Source of the DNA: Nitrosospira multiformis
GTDB lineage: Bacteria > Pseudomonadota > Gammaproteobacteria > Burkholderiales > Nitrosomonadaceae
Assembly: GCF_900111585.1 (NCBI RefSeq)
Contig: NZ_FOHI01000009.1
Span: forward strand, 1 to 64,000
DNA length: 64,000 nucleotides
Reading direction: 5' to 3'
The translations under genes were made by a program, and so were the position numbers. Below are positions 1-8,731 of this stretch, piece after piece. Below the pieces are notes generated by a model. That model was not told the origin of the DNA, made no database searches, and saw nothing but the letters and a program-made list of their open reading frames with translations. Positions within the stretch are counted from its first letter, which is position 1. Every line of letters begins with the position of its first letter.

Positions 1-191
1 CGAAAGTTGCCACCGGGCCCAAGGATGGCCACATCAACATCGTCATGAATGGCAAGAGCGGCACGGCAATGGCGCCATTCAAGCATCTGTCGGACATGGA
101 TATTGCCTCGGTGATCACCTACCAGCGCAATTCCTTCGGCAATTCGACAGGCGATGCCGTCCAGCCATCCGAAATCAATCAACTCAAGTAA
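1..191 (+). CDS. coxB: Cytochrome c oxidase subunit II, C-terminal fragment
   Basis: The window opens inside this gene; 62 codons remain, in the frame starting at base 3, ending in TAA. The fragment has the C-terminal signature of subunit II proteins that carry a fused cytochrome c domain: a Met in the stretch GTAMAPFKHLSD, where the axial ligand is expected, followed by DIASVITYQRNSFGN. In this family the protein accepts electrons from cytochrome c at the CuA site on the periplasmic side and passes them to subunit I. The CuA and CXXCH parts lie outside the window. It is followed on the same strand by coxA and coxC, so it is the first visible gene of the oxidase operon. Confidence 0.88.
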   Translation, partial: KVATGPKDGHINIVMNGKSGTAMAPFKHLSDMDIASVITYQRNSFGNSTGDAVQPSEINQLK

Positions 192-207
192 TAGTTAAGG
201 AGAAATC

Positions 208-294
208 ATGAACCTGCGTATTCGATGTTGCCCAACAGGGCATTGCAGCAGGATGACAGAGCGATCGCTATCCTCCTTTGATGAGTTGGGATAA
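208..294 (+). CDS. Possible 28-codon leader or remnant ORF between coxB and coxA
   Basis: An ATG at 208 lies 7 bases after AAGGAG, a good ribosome binding site, and opens a 28-residue reading frame ending in TAA at 292-294. The peptide (MNLRIRCCPTGHCS...) has three Cys and no recognisable domain or membrane segment. It lies between the coxB stop and the coxA ribosome binding site. It may be a translated leader, the start of a decayed gene whose binding site survived, or chance. Nothing beyond the binding site supports function. Confidence 0.3.
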   Translation: MNLRIRCCPTGHCSRMTERSLSSFDELG

Positions 295-345
295 CAGTCG
301 ACAGAGATATCAAAAATATTCAAGAAACAGCATCCAGGAGAAACC

Positions 346-1938
346 ATGGCAGCAATACCTGATCACGATGTCGTGCATGGCGCCGATCACGCGCACGACC
401 ACCACCTCACCGGCCTGATGCGGTGGCTGACCACCACGAATCACAAGGATATCGGTACGCTTTATCTCTGGTTCAGTTTCATCATGTTCCTGACAGGGGG
501 CGTGATGGCGCTGACCATTCGGGCCGAACTTTTTCAGCCGGGCTTGCAGATCGTCAATCCCGAATTTTTCAACCAGCTCACCACCATGCACGGATTGATA
601 ATGGTATTCGGCGCCATCATGCCGGCCTTCGTCGGTTTTGCCAACTGGCAGATACCGATGATGATCGGCGCCCCGGACATGGCCTTTGCGCGAATGAATA
701 ACTGGAGCTTCTGGCTGCTTCCTCCCGCAGCATTGTTGCTCATCACTTCTTTCTTCGCGCCCGGCGGCGCTGCTGCCGGGGGCTGGACTTTTTATCCTCC
801 GCTGTCAGTGCAAATGGGCATCGGGATGGACATGATGATTTTTGCCATCCATATACTCGGTGCTTCCTCCATCATGGGCTCGATCAACATCATCACCACC
901 ATTCTCAACATGCGCGCGCCTGGCATGACGCTGATGAAGATGCCCATGTTCGTGTGGACCTGGCTGATTACCGCTTATCTGCTGGTGCTGGTCATGCCGG
1001 TGCTGGCGGGTGTGGTGACCATGCTGCTGACCGACCGCAATTTTGGTACCAATTTCTTCAATGCGGCGGGCGGGGGTGATCCAGTGCTGTTCCAGCATGT
1101 TTTCTGGTTCTTCGGGCACCCGGAAGTCTACATCATGATCCTGCCGTCATTCGGCATTGTCTCCGAGGTGATTCCCACTTTTTCCCGCAAGCCGCTGTTC
1201 GGTTATTCCTCGATGGTGTATGCAACTGCTTCCATCGCCATTCTTTCCTGCATCGTCTGGGCGCATCATATGTTCACTGCGGGCATGCCGGCGGTAGGAC
1301 AGCTGTTTTTCATGTATGGCACCATGCTGATCGCGGTGCCGACTGGCGTGAAAGTGTTCAACTGGACCGCCACGATGTGGCGCGGCTCCATGACTTTCGA
1401 GACGCCCATGCTGTTTTCCATCGGCTTCATTTTCCTGTTCGTCATCGGGGGTTTCAGCGGCGTGGTCTGCGCCATTGTCCCGATCGATGTGCAGGTGCAG
1501 GATACCTACTATGTAATCGCGCACTTCCACTACGTGCTGGTATCCGGTTCGCTCTTTGCCATCTTCGCCGGGGCGTACTACTGGCTGCCGAAGTGGACGG
1601 GTCACATGTATGACGAGACGCTGGGCAAATGGCATTTCTGGCTGTCGATGTTCTTCTTCAACCTCACCTTCTTCGTGCAGCACTTCCTCGGACTCGCCGG
1701 CATGCCGCGCCGTATTCCCGACTATGCGCTGCAATTTGCGGACTTCAACATGATTTCCAGCATTGGAGCATTCGGATTCGGTACGACCCAGTTGTTGTTC
1801 CTGTATGTGGTGCTGAAGTGCATTTGTGGGGGGGCGAAGGCGCCGCAAAGACCATGGGAGGGTGCAAAAACACTGGAGTGGACCTTGCCCTCGCCGGCGC
1901 CGTATCACACTTTTGAAACGCCGCCGCTCGTGAAATAA
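346..1938 (+). CDS. coxA: Cytochrome c oxidase subunit I (aa3-type)
   Basis: The 530-residue protein is the catalytic haem-copper subunit that reduces O2 to water and pumps protons in the inner membrane. The start ATG is preceded by AGGAG. Visible family marks are the haem a ligand region TTMHGLIMVFGAIMP (His), the CuB/cross-linked Tyr segment FWFFGHPEVYIMILP, the paired His in WAHHMFT, and the late His pair in YYVIAHFHYVLVSG for haem a3 and haem a. About twelve hydrophobic helices and the length fit the family. The N-terminus is His/Asp-rich (DHDVVHGADHAHDHH), common in betaproteobacterial versions. It lies in the coxB-coxA-small subunit-coxC operon. Confidence 0.97.
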   Translation: MAAIPDHDVVHGADHAHDHHLTGLMRWLTTTNHKDIGTLYLWFSFIMFLTGGVMALTIRAELFQPGLQIVNPEFFNQLTTMHGLIMVFGAIMPAFVGFANWQIPMMIGAPDMAFARMNNWSFWLLPPAALLLITSFFAPGGAAAGGWTFYPPLSVQMGIGMDMMIFAIHILGASSIMGSINIITTILNMRAPGMTLMKMPMFVWTWLITAYLLVLVMPVLAGVVTMLLTDRNFGTNFFNAAGGGDPVLFQHVFWFFGHPEVYIMILPSFGIVSEVIPTFSRKPLFGYSSMVYATASIAILSCIVWAHHMFTAGMPAVGQLFFMYGTMLIAVPTGVKVFNWTATMWRGSMTFETPMLFSIGFIFLFVIGGFSGVVCAIVPIDVQVQDTYYVIAHFHYVLVSGSLFAIFAGAYYWLPKWTGHMYDETLGKWHFWLSMFFFNLTFFVQHFLGLAGMPRRIPDYALQFADFNMISSIGAFGFGTTQLLFLYVVLKCICGGAKAPQRPWEGAKTLEWTLPSPAPYHTFETPPLVK

Positions 1939-1966
1939 CCCGCTAATCGATAAACAGGAGATCGTC

Positions 1967-2110
1967 ATGTCGAAAAATATGGATATGTCGCAGCCCCTAA
2001 GCCTGTCGGAAGACGAGGAGATCGAGAGGAAGCTTGCAGCAATCAGAACGGCTTTATATGCGCTGGCTTTCTCTCTGGTGGTGCCCCTTATGCAATATTT
2101 TTGGCAATAG
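1967..2110 (+). CDS. Small single-helix protein of the cytochrome oxidase operon
   Basis: This 47-residue frame begins with ATG after CAGGAGATCGTC, a good binding site, and ends in TAG. It has an acidic N-terminal half (SEDEEIERKLAA) and one hydrophobic helix near the C-terminus (LYALAFSLVVPLMQYFW), the layout of small accessory oxidase subunits. It sits between coxA and coxC in the same direction, where many proteobacterial operons carry a short membrane protein and the copper chaperone gene ctaG/cox11; ctaG is not found here. A structural or assembly role in the oxidase is inferred from position only. Confidence 0.6.
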   Translation: MSKNMDMSQPLSLSEDEEIERKLAAIRTALYALAFSLVVPLMQYFWQ

Positions 2111-2163
2111 CTGCTGTCGAAACCATTCGGCATCCTATCGATTAACTATAAAGAGAGAAAAAA

Positions 2164-3015
2164 GTGAGTCAAGAAGCGAGTCATTACTACGTTCCGGCGC
2201 CGTCACCCTGGCCGATAACCGGTGCGATCGCACTGTTATTCATGGGCTTCGGCGCTGCATTTTCCGTCAACCGGCTTCCCCTGGGTTACGGATTGCTGGC
2301 AACGGGCTTTGCCATACTCGTCTACATGATGTTTGGCTGGTTTGGCACCGTGGCCGGTGAAAGCGAGAGCGGCAAATTCAACAAGCAGGTCGATAAATCC
2401 TTCCGCTGGGGGATGAGCTGGTTCATCTTCTCGGAAGTCATGTTTTTCGGGGCTTTTTTTGGCGCGCTGTACTACATGCGCCTGCATTCCATACCGGATC
2501 TTGCCGACCTGGACAACAAAATACTGTGGCCGGACTTCACCGCCGACTGGCCCACTGCCGGTCCCGGCATCCAGGAGAAATTCATGCCCATGGGCCCCTG
2601 GGGTCTCCCCGCGCTCAATACCCTGATCCTGCTGACCTCGGGCGTGACAGTCACTTGGGCGCACTGGGCACTGAAGCTGAACAAGCGCGGGCAGCTCAAA
2701 TTAGGGTTGTTCCTCACGTTCGCCCTGGGATTCCTGTTCGTGGGCCTGCAGGCTTACGAATACAGCCACGCCTACTCGGAGATGAACCTCAAGCTCTCCA
2801 CCGGAGCCTATGGCGCCTCGTTTTTCATGCTGACCGGCTTCCACGGTTTTCATGTAACGTTGGGTTCCATCATGCTGTTCGTCATCTGGTGCCGTGTGCT
2901 GAAGGGCCACTTTTCACCCGAGAATCACTTCGGCTTTGAAGGCGTCGCCTGGTACTGGCACTTCGTGGACGTCGTCTGGCTGGGCCTGTTCATATTTGTT
3001 TACTGGCTGATATAG
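2164..3015 (+). CDS. coxC: Cytochrome c oxidase subunit III
   Basis: A 283-residue membrane protein starting at GTG, preceded by the purine-rich AAAGAGAGAAAAAA. It has the subunit III pattern of seven helices: the N-terminal pair, the conserved RWGMSWFIFSEVMFFGAFF with the invariant Glu, and the C-terminal GFHGFHVTLG and WYWHFVDVVWLGLF segments. Subunit III binds subunit I and supports sustained proton pumping. It ends the oxidase gene run; the next gene (Rrf2-type regulator) follows after about 50 bases. Confidence 0.96.
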   Translation: MSQEASHYYVPAPSPWPITGAIALLFMGFGAAFSVNRLPLGYGLLATGFAILVYMMFGWFGTVAGESESGKFNKQVDKSFRWGMSWFIFSEVMFFGAFFGALYYMRLHSIPDLADLDNKILWPDFTADWPTAGPGIQEKFMPMGPWGLPALNTLILLTSGVTVTWAHWALKLNKRGQLKLGLFLTFALGFLFVGLQAYEYSHAYSEMNLKLSTGAYGASFFMLTGFHGFHVTLGSIMLFVIWCRVLKGHFSPENHFGFEGVAWYWHFVDVVWLGLFIFVYWLI

Positions 3016-3067
3016 GAATTAGTCTTAAAAAAATTCTAAATATTCGCCGTATTTTCTCCGGTTCTCG

Positions 3068-3538
3068 ATGATTCTTTCGCGTACGACCCAATATGCCATT
3101 CAGGCGCATATCTACATGGCAACCCAGCCTCCCGGGGTGGCTGTGCTGAATCGCACAATAGCGGAATACCTGAGGTCGCCGCCTACTTATCTCGCAAAGA
3201 TTCTGCAGGAGTTATGCAAGGGCAACCTTTTGTATTCTTTTCGCGGAAAGCAGGGGGGGTTCTGCTTGCGGGAAAGCAGTGACAAGATTAACCTGATGCA
3301 GATTGTCAGGATCACCGAGGGCCCGGGATTTACGGAGGAGTGCGTTCTGGGGCTGAAAGTTTGCAGCGACACCACCGCTTGTCCCATGCACGCAAAATGG
3401 TGGCCAATCAAGCAGGAAATCGTGAAACTTCTGCAAGGCCAGACGCTGGATACCCTAGCTGCGATGGTGGTAAGCGGCAAGTATCAGTTAACGGATTTTC
3501 CCGGAGCGGTTCTCGGCAACATCGAGTTGCCGGCATAG
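3068..3538 (+). CDS. Rrf2-family transcriptional regulator with a cysteine cluster
   Basis: The 156-residue protein starts MILSRTTQYAIQAH, the typical N-terminus of Rrf2/IscR/NsrR winged-helix regulators, and continues with the GKQGGFCL wing segment. Three cysteines at about 92, 99 and 105 (ECVLGLKVCSDTTACPMH) match the place where IscR and NsrR bind a 2Fe-2S or 4Fe-4S cluster, with spacing C-x6-C-x5-C. Members sense NO, O2 or cluster status. It lies just downstream of coxC and 30 bases upstream of an FNR-type regulator, so control of respiration is a reasonable inference. Whether it is NsrR cannot be decided from sequence alone. Confidence 0.85.
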   Translation: MILSRTTQYAIQAHIYMATQPPGVAVLNRTIAEYLRSPPTYLAKILQELCKGNLLYSFRGKQGGFCLRESSDKINLMQIVRITEGPGFTEECVLGLKVCSDTTACPMHAKWWPIKQEIVKLLQGQTLDTLAAMVVSGKYQLTDFPGAVLGNIELPA

Positions 3539-3568
3539 CCATCCAATTTATTGCCTATAGGTTCTTAC

Positions 3569-4351
3569 ATGTCAAAACACGCACTCAAGCTGATCCCTTC
3601 CTCCACGGAGCACGCGGATGTACCCAGTGATTGCAAGAATTGCGGGGCGTATCACCTTTGTATGTCCCTCTGGCTCAAAACCGGCGATTCATCCCTGCTT
3701 GAGCGCGTGGTAAAAAAGAAACAGGTATTCAAGCGTGGAGAGGTGCTTTACCGTATGGGCCAGCCGCTGGAGTATATCTATGTCATTCGCGGCGGATCGG
3801 TCAAAACCTGCGTGAGCACCGAGGATGGAGAGGTTCAGGTGATGGGTTTTCATACAGCCGGGGAACTGCTGGGACTGAATGCCATCAGTAATCGGGAGCA
3901 TAAATGCGAAGCGAGGGCGATGGGAGTGACCTCCGTATGTGAGGTTTCTGTCGAGCGTTTCGAAGAACTGGCCAAGAAGGATCCGGCCATTCAGTATGAA
4001 ATTCTCAAAATCATGAGTGCCGAAATCCATCACGGTCAGGAATTGCTGCTCCTGCTCGGTAAACACAATGCCGAGGAGCGGATCGCCATCTTTCTGCTCA
4101 ACTTGTCCAGGCAATTTGAAAAGCGGCATTGTTCGGCCACCGAATTCACCTTGTGCATGTCCCGTAGCGATATCGGTAATTATCTCGGCATTGCGGAAGA
4201 GACGGTCTGTCGCATATTTGCCCGGTTTCAGGACGACGGCCTCATCAGCAGTGAATACCGTAATGTCAAACTCAAGGATATCAAGCGGCTTGAGCAGATT
4301 GCCAACCAAAGACCCTTGAGGCAAACCAACGTCGCCTCTCTTTACTCGTGA
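3569..4351 (+). CDS. fnr: FNR/CRP-family regulator with four-cysteine Fe-S motif
   Basis: From the ATG at 3569 the protein has 260 residues; a TTG at 3551 would add six but has no binding site. Cysteines 22, 25 and 31 (CKNCGAYHLC, C-x2-C-x5-C) and Cys about 113 (EHKCEARA) match the O2-labile 4Fe-4S ligands of FNR. A cyclic-nucleotide-like beta-roll follows, then a dimer helix and the helix-turn-helix MSRSDIGNYLGIAEETVCRI. In E. coli FNR the recognition helix reads E-x-x-S-R; here it is E-T-V-C-R, so the base-contacting Ser is replaced by Cys. It is next to the Rrf2 gene and the oxidase operon. Confidence 0.88.
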   Translation: MSKHALKLIPSSTEHADVPSDCKNCGAYHLCMSLWLKTGDSSLLERVVKKKQVFKRGEVLYRMGQPLEYIYVIRGGSVKTCVSTEDGEVQVMGFHTAGELLGLNAISNREHKCEARAMGVTSVCEVSVERFEELAKKDPAIQYEILKIMSAEIHHGQELLLLLGKHNAEERIAIFLLNLSRQFEKRHCSATEFTLCMSRSDIGNYLGIAEETVCRIFARFQDDGLISSEYRNVKLKDIKRLEQIANQRPLRQTNVASLYS

Positions 4352-4572
4352 AGTGAAGTGACCCCAGGCAGGTTGGCCGGGTTTTGCAGAGTTGACCCTG
4401 CCAGTCCCCCGCTCGGCGGAGATCACCTTCTTTCCGCTTTTTTCTGATTCACCATCAATACCACCGGGCAACTCCACCATTTGTTCAAGCTGATTCCGGG
4501 TTGATGGCCGGGGGCGATACCGTTTCCAGTCATCTCGTCTCCAGCCCCGGAAGCTCCTGCGCTTCTTCTGTC

Positions 4573-4624
4573 TTCCCGTTTGGGATTCCCGTTTGGGATT
4601 CCTGCTTGGGATTCCCGTTTGCCT
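4573..4624. repeat. 13-bp tandem repeat, about four units
   Basis: The unit TTCCCGTTTGGGA occurs exactly at 4573-4585 and 4586-4598, with two changes at 4599-4611, and as a decayed fourth copy at 4612-4624. It is noncoding minisatellite DNA in the gap downstream of fnr, directly next to a hairpin. Such arrays arise by slippage and vary in copy number between strains. Confidence 0.9.
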
Positions 4625-4641
4625 GCCTCATTTAGAGGCAG
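4623..4641. other. Perfect 7-bp hairpin beside the tandem repeat
   Basis: CTGCCTC (4623-4629) and GAGGCAG (4635-4641) are perfect inverted repeats around the loop ATTTA. A short T run follows after AACA on the plus strand, so it could act as a weak terminator for fnr, but it lies nearly 300 bases from the fnr stop. Confidence 0.5.
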
Positions 4642-5159
4642 AACATTTTTCTGCCCGATTCAGTCCGTTCCGGCCCGGATATCTTTTTATCATGATGACG
4701 AAAGCATTATTGGTTCTGCGAAGGCAGAGCCCAAAGGCGGATACAGCCATGTGAAAAGGTAGTGAGCGGTAGTGAGGGCAACGAGAAAGAAACCTAATGG
4801 CATAGAGGTTCCGGGAAAACAACCAGAACATGACATTCATCAACTTTTTTTTGGAGGGCAAGACATATCATGCTTTCGCGATATGAAATCCGATTATCCA
4901 TATTTCCTGACTCGAAGCTCAGATAACCCGTCCGATGCGGTTGTCCGTCCTCTTTCCTGCATTCTCATCCAGTCTTCCCCGGAATCACCGCGAGAGTCTG
5001 TTGCTATCGTCAGGAGCGCGATCCGCATCGCAGCGGAGGGTAGATGGCAGAGCGCAGCGCAGGAGTGTCCACCGCTCCCCCGGACCTTCCGCGCATCTTT
5101 TCCTGCTTCCGGGAAACGGGGAGTCAGCAAAATTCGACAACAACCATGGAGGAAATTAG

Positions 5160-6047
5160 ATGAAATATTTTTTTGACAAGATGCAAACGACTGCTGCCGT
5201 TTCTGCTGCTTCGATTGCTATTGTCATATCTGTGGCTGCACCCGCGGCTTCCGCCCAGGATGCGAGAACGCAAGCATTGGAGCAGCAACTCAGACAGCTG
5301 GAGGCGAGTCTGCAAGCCGTTCGAAAAGAGCTGAACCAGGTGAAAGCGGAATCCGCGCGAGAAGCGCAGAGGCTGATGCAGATCGAGCAGAAATCGACGT
5401 CGATAGAAAAACGCCAGGCGGTGGACGCGCAAAAGATTGCGAAAATCGAAGAGAGTGGGTCCTCATTCGAAAGAACTCCAGATCAAAAAGCCCACATGGT
5501 TTTTTTTCGGGGTGGCTATGGGCGCAGCAACGATCTTCGTAACGGAGTATCCATTCAAAGCGGTGGAGCTGGTGGCCCCGGAGGGCAGGCGGACCGGGAT
5601 GCCTGGTATATCGGCGCGGGGCTGGATTTCAATCTGACAAACGATGTCTGGGGTCTGATGCCAAACACCAGTGTCCTCTCGGAAGTCATGTTCGAATACA
5701 AGGAATTCGGCAGCAAGGTAGCCAGTAGTGCGCTTCCTCCCCCCGGCTCCGGCGTGAATATCAGTCAGTTCACCTTGACGGCGGCACCCAAGATCAAGTT
5801 TTTCGAGGGCTCCCGCTTCAGGCCCTGGATCATTCCCGCAGGTCTCGGCCTCCATGTGATCAGTCCGCCTTCCGAATCCATCACGGTATTGATTCCCGGC
5901 GTCATGTTCGGTGTCGGGGCCGACTATCAGATTTGGAAAAACTTCTTTGTCGGTATCGATGGCCGCTATCACCTGACCAGTGGCAGAACCGATGGCGTCA
6001 AGATCGATGGCATGACTGGCGGGGGCTACATTGGAATGGGTTTCTAG
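5160..6047 (+). CDS. Outer-membrane beta-barrel protein with N-terminal coiled coil
   Basis: The 295-residue protein starts at ATG after GGAGGAAATTAG. A signal peptide ends near ASA-QD (residue about 32), followed by a charged heptad-rich coiled coil (residues about 35-95, QALEQQLRQLEASLQ...) and a Gly/aromatic-rich domain of alternating strands ending in GGGYIGMGF, the usual C-terminal Phe signal of barrel proteins. The last 200 residues resemble OmpA/OmpW-like eight-stranded barrels. The coiled coil may trimerise or reach into the periplasm. Function is unknown; it seems to be a single-gene unit. Confidence 0.75.
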   Translation: MKYFFDKMQTTAAVSAASIAIVISVAAPAASAQDARTQALEQQLRQLEASLQAVRKELNQVKAESAREAQRLMQIEQKSTSIEKRQAVDAQKIAKIEESGSSFERTPDQKAHMVFFRGGYGRSNDLRNGVSIQSGGAGGPGGQADRDAWYIGAGLDFNLTNDVWGLMPNTSVLSEVMFEYKEFGSKVASSALPPPGSGVNISQFTLTAAPKIKFFEGSRFRPWIIPAGLGLHVISPPSESITVLIPGVMFGVGADYQIWKNFFVGIDGRYHLTSGRTDGVKIDGMTGGGYIGMGF

Positions 6048-6180
6048 GGAGGTCGATTGTCAGCCTCAATATCGTACGGGTTTAAACCTGCCTCCTGCCA
6101 GATCGGGGTGTTGAAAAAATTCGGGCAGTCTACCCGAATGTCGTGCAACCGCAGTTCATTCATACAAAGAGGAGAAAACC

Positions 6181-6480
6181 ATGCGCAAACTGCTCATCAT
6201 TATTTCAGCACCGCTGATCTTCGCAGGCAGTGTTCATGCCGCTGTCAATATCAATACCGCTACCCAGCAAGAGCTTCAGACCTTGAGCGGTATTACTTCC
6301 GCCAAAGCCAGGGCGATCATCGAATACCGGTCGAAGGCGGGCAAATTCAGGACGGCGGAGGACCTGACAAAGGTAGATGGCATCAATCCCCGTTATCTGG
6401 ATATGAAGCAGCTCTACAAGGATGTTTCAGTCGCCGGACCGACCGTTCTGAAGGTGGGAGCAAAGCCTGCGGGTAAGTAA
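6181..6480 (+). CDS. ComEA-like helix-hairpin-helix protein
   Basis: A 99-residue protein with a signal peptide ending near VHA-AVNINT, then a single helix-hairpin-helix module (NINTATQQELQTLSGITSAK ... IEYRSKAGKF...DLTKVDGI). In this family (ComEA and short relatives) the module binds double-stranded DNA in the periplasm, in some species as part of natural transformation. The length is that of the stand-alone proteobacterial form. The ATG follows GAGGAGAAAACC. No other competence gene is adjacent, so a role in DNA uptake is only a family-based suggestion. Confidence 0.85.
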   Translation: MRKLLIIISAPLIFAGSVHAAVNINTATQQELQTLSGITSAKARAIIEYRSKAGKFRTAEDLTKVDGINPRYLDMKQLYKDVSVAGPTVLKVGAKPAGK

Positions 6481-6607
6481 TGTTGCCGCAATATTAGATT
6501 GCGATAATGCGATAGATAATGGAGATGGCTGGTAGGAAGGACAGGCAGCAGGGCATAGCCGTACTGGAAATGCATAAACCTGCCGGCACGATCGCTGCTT
6601 GACAAAG

Positions 6608-6630
6608 ACCCGCTCGCGCGGGTTTTTGTT
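6608..6630 (+). terminator. Rho-independent terminator downstream of the ComEA-like gene
   Basis: ACCCGC (6608-6613) pairs with GCGGGT (6618-6623) around the loop TCGC, followed by TTTTGTTT. This is a compact G+C-rich stem with a T run on the plus strand, 128 bases after the stop codon. Confidence 0.75.
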
Positions 6631-6743
6631 TATCTCCCGCCTGCTTTTTACATCTGGATTCAAGGCATGAAAATTTTCCAGGGTAGCGACACCTTGGAAC
6701 TTCATGAGCACCCCGATGTCAGCATGCATGTCACTCATCGACC

Positions 6744-6752
6744 TGTTATAAT
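6744..6752 (+). promoter_or_regulatory. Probable extended -10 promoter of typA
   Basis: TGTTATAAT is a perfect TATAAT hexamer with the TG extension, 36 bases before the typA start codon. No good -35 hexamer is seen at 16-18 bases, in keeping with an extended -10 promoter. The rest of the 308-bp gap 6481-6788 holds only the terminator above. Confidence 0.5.
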
Positions 6753-6788
6753 TCCGCCCCTTTTGACATTGTAAGCCTACGAACCTTT

Positions 6789-8600
6789 ATGTCTCGTTCC
6801 CTCCGCAATATCGCCATAATCGCTCACGTCGATCATGGAAAGACGACACTGGTGGACAAACTGCTGCATCAGGCCGGCTCCTTCGCGGCACATCAGCACA
6901 TCGCCGAACGCGTGATGGATTCCAATGATATCGAGCGCGAGCGCGGCATCACTATCCTTGCAAAGAATTGCGCAGCCGATTACGAAGGCGTGCATATCAA
7001 TATCGTGGATACGCCGGGTCATGCCGATTTCGGGGGTGAAGTGGAGCGTGTCTTATCCATGGTGGATGGAGTGCTGTTGCTGGTGGATGCAGTGGAAGGT
7101 CCGATGCCGCAGACGCGCTTTGTTACCAGGAAGGCGCTTTCGCTGGGATTGCGTCCGATCGTCGTCATCAACAAGGTCGATCGGCCCGGCGCACGGCCGG
7201 ATTGGGTGGTAAACCAGACCTTCGATCTGTTCGACAAGCTTGGCGCAAGTGAAGAACAGCTTGATTTTCCGGTTGTGTATGCTTCGGCACTCAACGGTTA
7301 CGCCACGCTTGACCTGAAACAGCCGGGCATCAATATGCGCCCGCTTTTCGACACGATCCTCAGTCATGTCAGAGCGCCGGTGGAGGATATCGATGGTCCA
7401 CTGCAATTACAGATCAGCGCGCTGGATTATTCCAGTTTCGTGGGACGCATCGGTATTGGACGCATCAATCGTGGAAGACTTAAACCCGGTCAGGATGTCA
7501 CTGTGTTGGCGGGGAGCAATCCGCCCAGGAAAGCTCGGGTCAACCAGGTTCTGGGCTTCCGGGGCATTGAACGCGTCCAGCTCGCCGAGGCGTTGGCGGG
7601 TGACATCGTCCTCATCAATGGTGTCGAAGAGCTGAGTATCGGCGCGACGCTTGCCGATATCGACGAGCCTGAGGCATTGCCCATGCTTGCCGTGGACGAG
7701 CCTACGCTCACAATGAATTTTCAGGTGAATACTTCACCTTTTGCAGGAAAGGAAGGGAAATTTGTCACCAGCCGGCAACTGCGCGAACGCCTGGAAAAGG
7801 AGTTGCTGACCAATGTTGCCATGAAGTTGGAGGAAACCAAGGATACCGACTCTTTCCTGGTTTCAGGCCGGGGCGAATTGCATCTCACCATTCTGCTGGA
7901 GAACATGCGGCGCGAAGGCTATGAACTGGCGGTGTCGCGGCCCCATGTCGTGATTCGCGAGATTGACGGCGTCAAATGCGAGCCCTTTGAGATGCTTACG
8001 GTTGATGTTGAGGAGGCGCATCAGGGCGGGGTGATGGAGGCGCTGGGTGCGCGGCGTGGCGATCTGCAGGATATGGTTTCCGATGAGCGCGGGAGAGTGA
8101 GACTCGATTACCGCATTCCTGCCCGAGGCCTGATCGGCTTTCAATCCGAATTCATGACCATGACGCGGGGCACGGGTCTCATGAGTCATGTATTCGACGA
8201 ATACGCGCCCATGCGGCCTGAAATAACCGCACGTCGCAATGGGGTTCTGATATCCGCCGAGCAGGGTGAAGCGGTGGCGTACGCTCTGTGGAAATTGCAG
8301 GAACGTGGACGCATGTTTGTCAGCCCGGGCGAGCGCCTGTATGAAGGAATGGTGATCGGTATTCACAGCCGCGACAACGATCTGGTGGTCAATCCTATCA
8401 AAGGCAAGCAACTCACGAATATACGAGCATCGGGAACTGATGAAGCCGTCGTTCTGACGCCGCCCATCCAGCTCACCCTGGAATCGGCTATCGAATTCAT
8501 CGCGGATGATGAACTCGTGGAGATTACGCCTAAAACCATTCGCATCCGCAAGCGCCTGTTGCAGGAGCACGAACGCAGGAAAGCGGCTCGCGCGGCGTAA
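6789..8600 (+). CDS. typA: Translational GTPase TypA/BipA
   Basis: The 603-residue protein has the EF-G-like order: G domain with [10 protein letters not shown] (P loop), RERGITI (switch I), DTPGHADF (G3) and NKVDRPGA (G4), then domain II, a domain III/V pair and the TypA C-terminal domain ([19 protein letters not shown]). TypA binds the 70S ribosome and supports ribosome assembly and stress responses. Length matches the family. It appears to be transcribed alone from the extended -10 promoter near 6747; the gene after it starts 131 bases downstream. Confidence 0.97.
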   Translation: MSRSLRNIAIIAHVDHGKTTLVDKLLHQAGSFAAHQHIAERVMDSNDIERERGITILAKNCAADYEGVHINIVDTPGHADFGGEVERVLSMVDGVLLLVDAVEGPMPQTRFVTRKALSLGLRPIVVINKVDRPGARPDWVVNQTFDLFDKLGASEEQLDFPVVYASALNGYATLDLKQPGINMRPLFDTILSHVRAPVEDIDGPLQLQISALDYSSFVGRIGIGRINRGRLKPGQDVTVLAGSNPPRKARVNQVLGFRGIERVQLAEALAGDIVLINGVEELSIGATLADIDEPEALPMLAVDEPTLTMNFQVNTSPFAGKEGKFVTSRQLRERLEKELLTNVAMKLEETKDTDSFLVSGRGELHLTILLENMRREGYELAVSRPHVVIREIDGVKCEPFEMLTVDVEEAHQGGVMEALGARRGDLQDMVSDERGRVRLDYRIPARGLIGFQSEFMTMTRGTGLMSHVFDEYAPMRPEITARRNGVLISAEQGEAVAYALWKLQERGRMFVSPGERLYEGMVIGIHSRDNDLVVNPIKGKQLTNIRASGTDEAVVLTPPIQLTLESAIEFIADDELVEITPKTIRIRKRLLQEHERRKAARAA

Positions 8601-8731
8601 GCCGGTTTCTTTCTCCGTTTTCTTCCGGTGAGTGACGTTCAACCGGAAAAAGACGCGCGGCGGTTCAGAGCGCGACTAGAACATTGCTTTCCTGAACCCG
8701 ATCAGTCGAAGCGATCTCGGGTGTTACCCTC

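Larger units (their letters stand above)
4352..5159. other. 808-bp gap without a supported gene
   Basis: Between fnr and the barrel protein no reading frame has convincing codon structure, family match or ribosome binding site, apart from an 18-codon frame at about 4870 after TTGGAGG, which I do not call. The stretch contains the 13-bp tandem repeat at 4573-4624 and an adjoining hairpin, listed separately. The right end, up to GGAGGAAATTAG before 5160, should hold the promoter of the barrel gene, but no clear -35/-10 pair was found. Confidence 0.7.

Noticed and set aside
8623-8648. Hairpin TTCCGGT ... ACCGGAA after typA
   Set aside because: Loop of 12 bases and no T run on either strand, so not called as a terminator.
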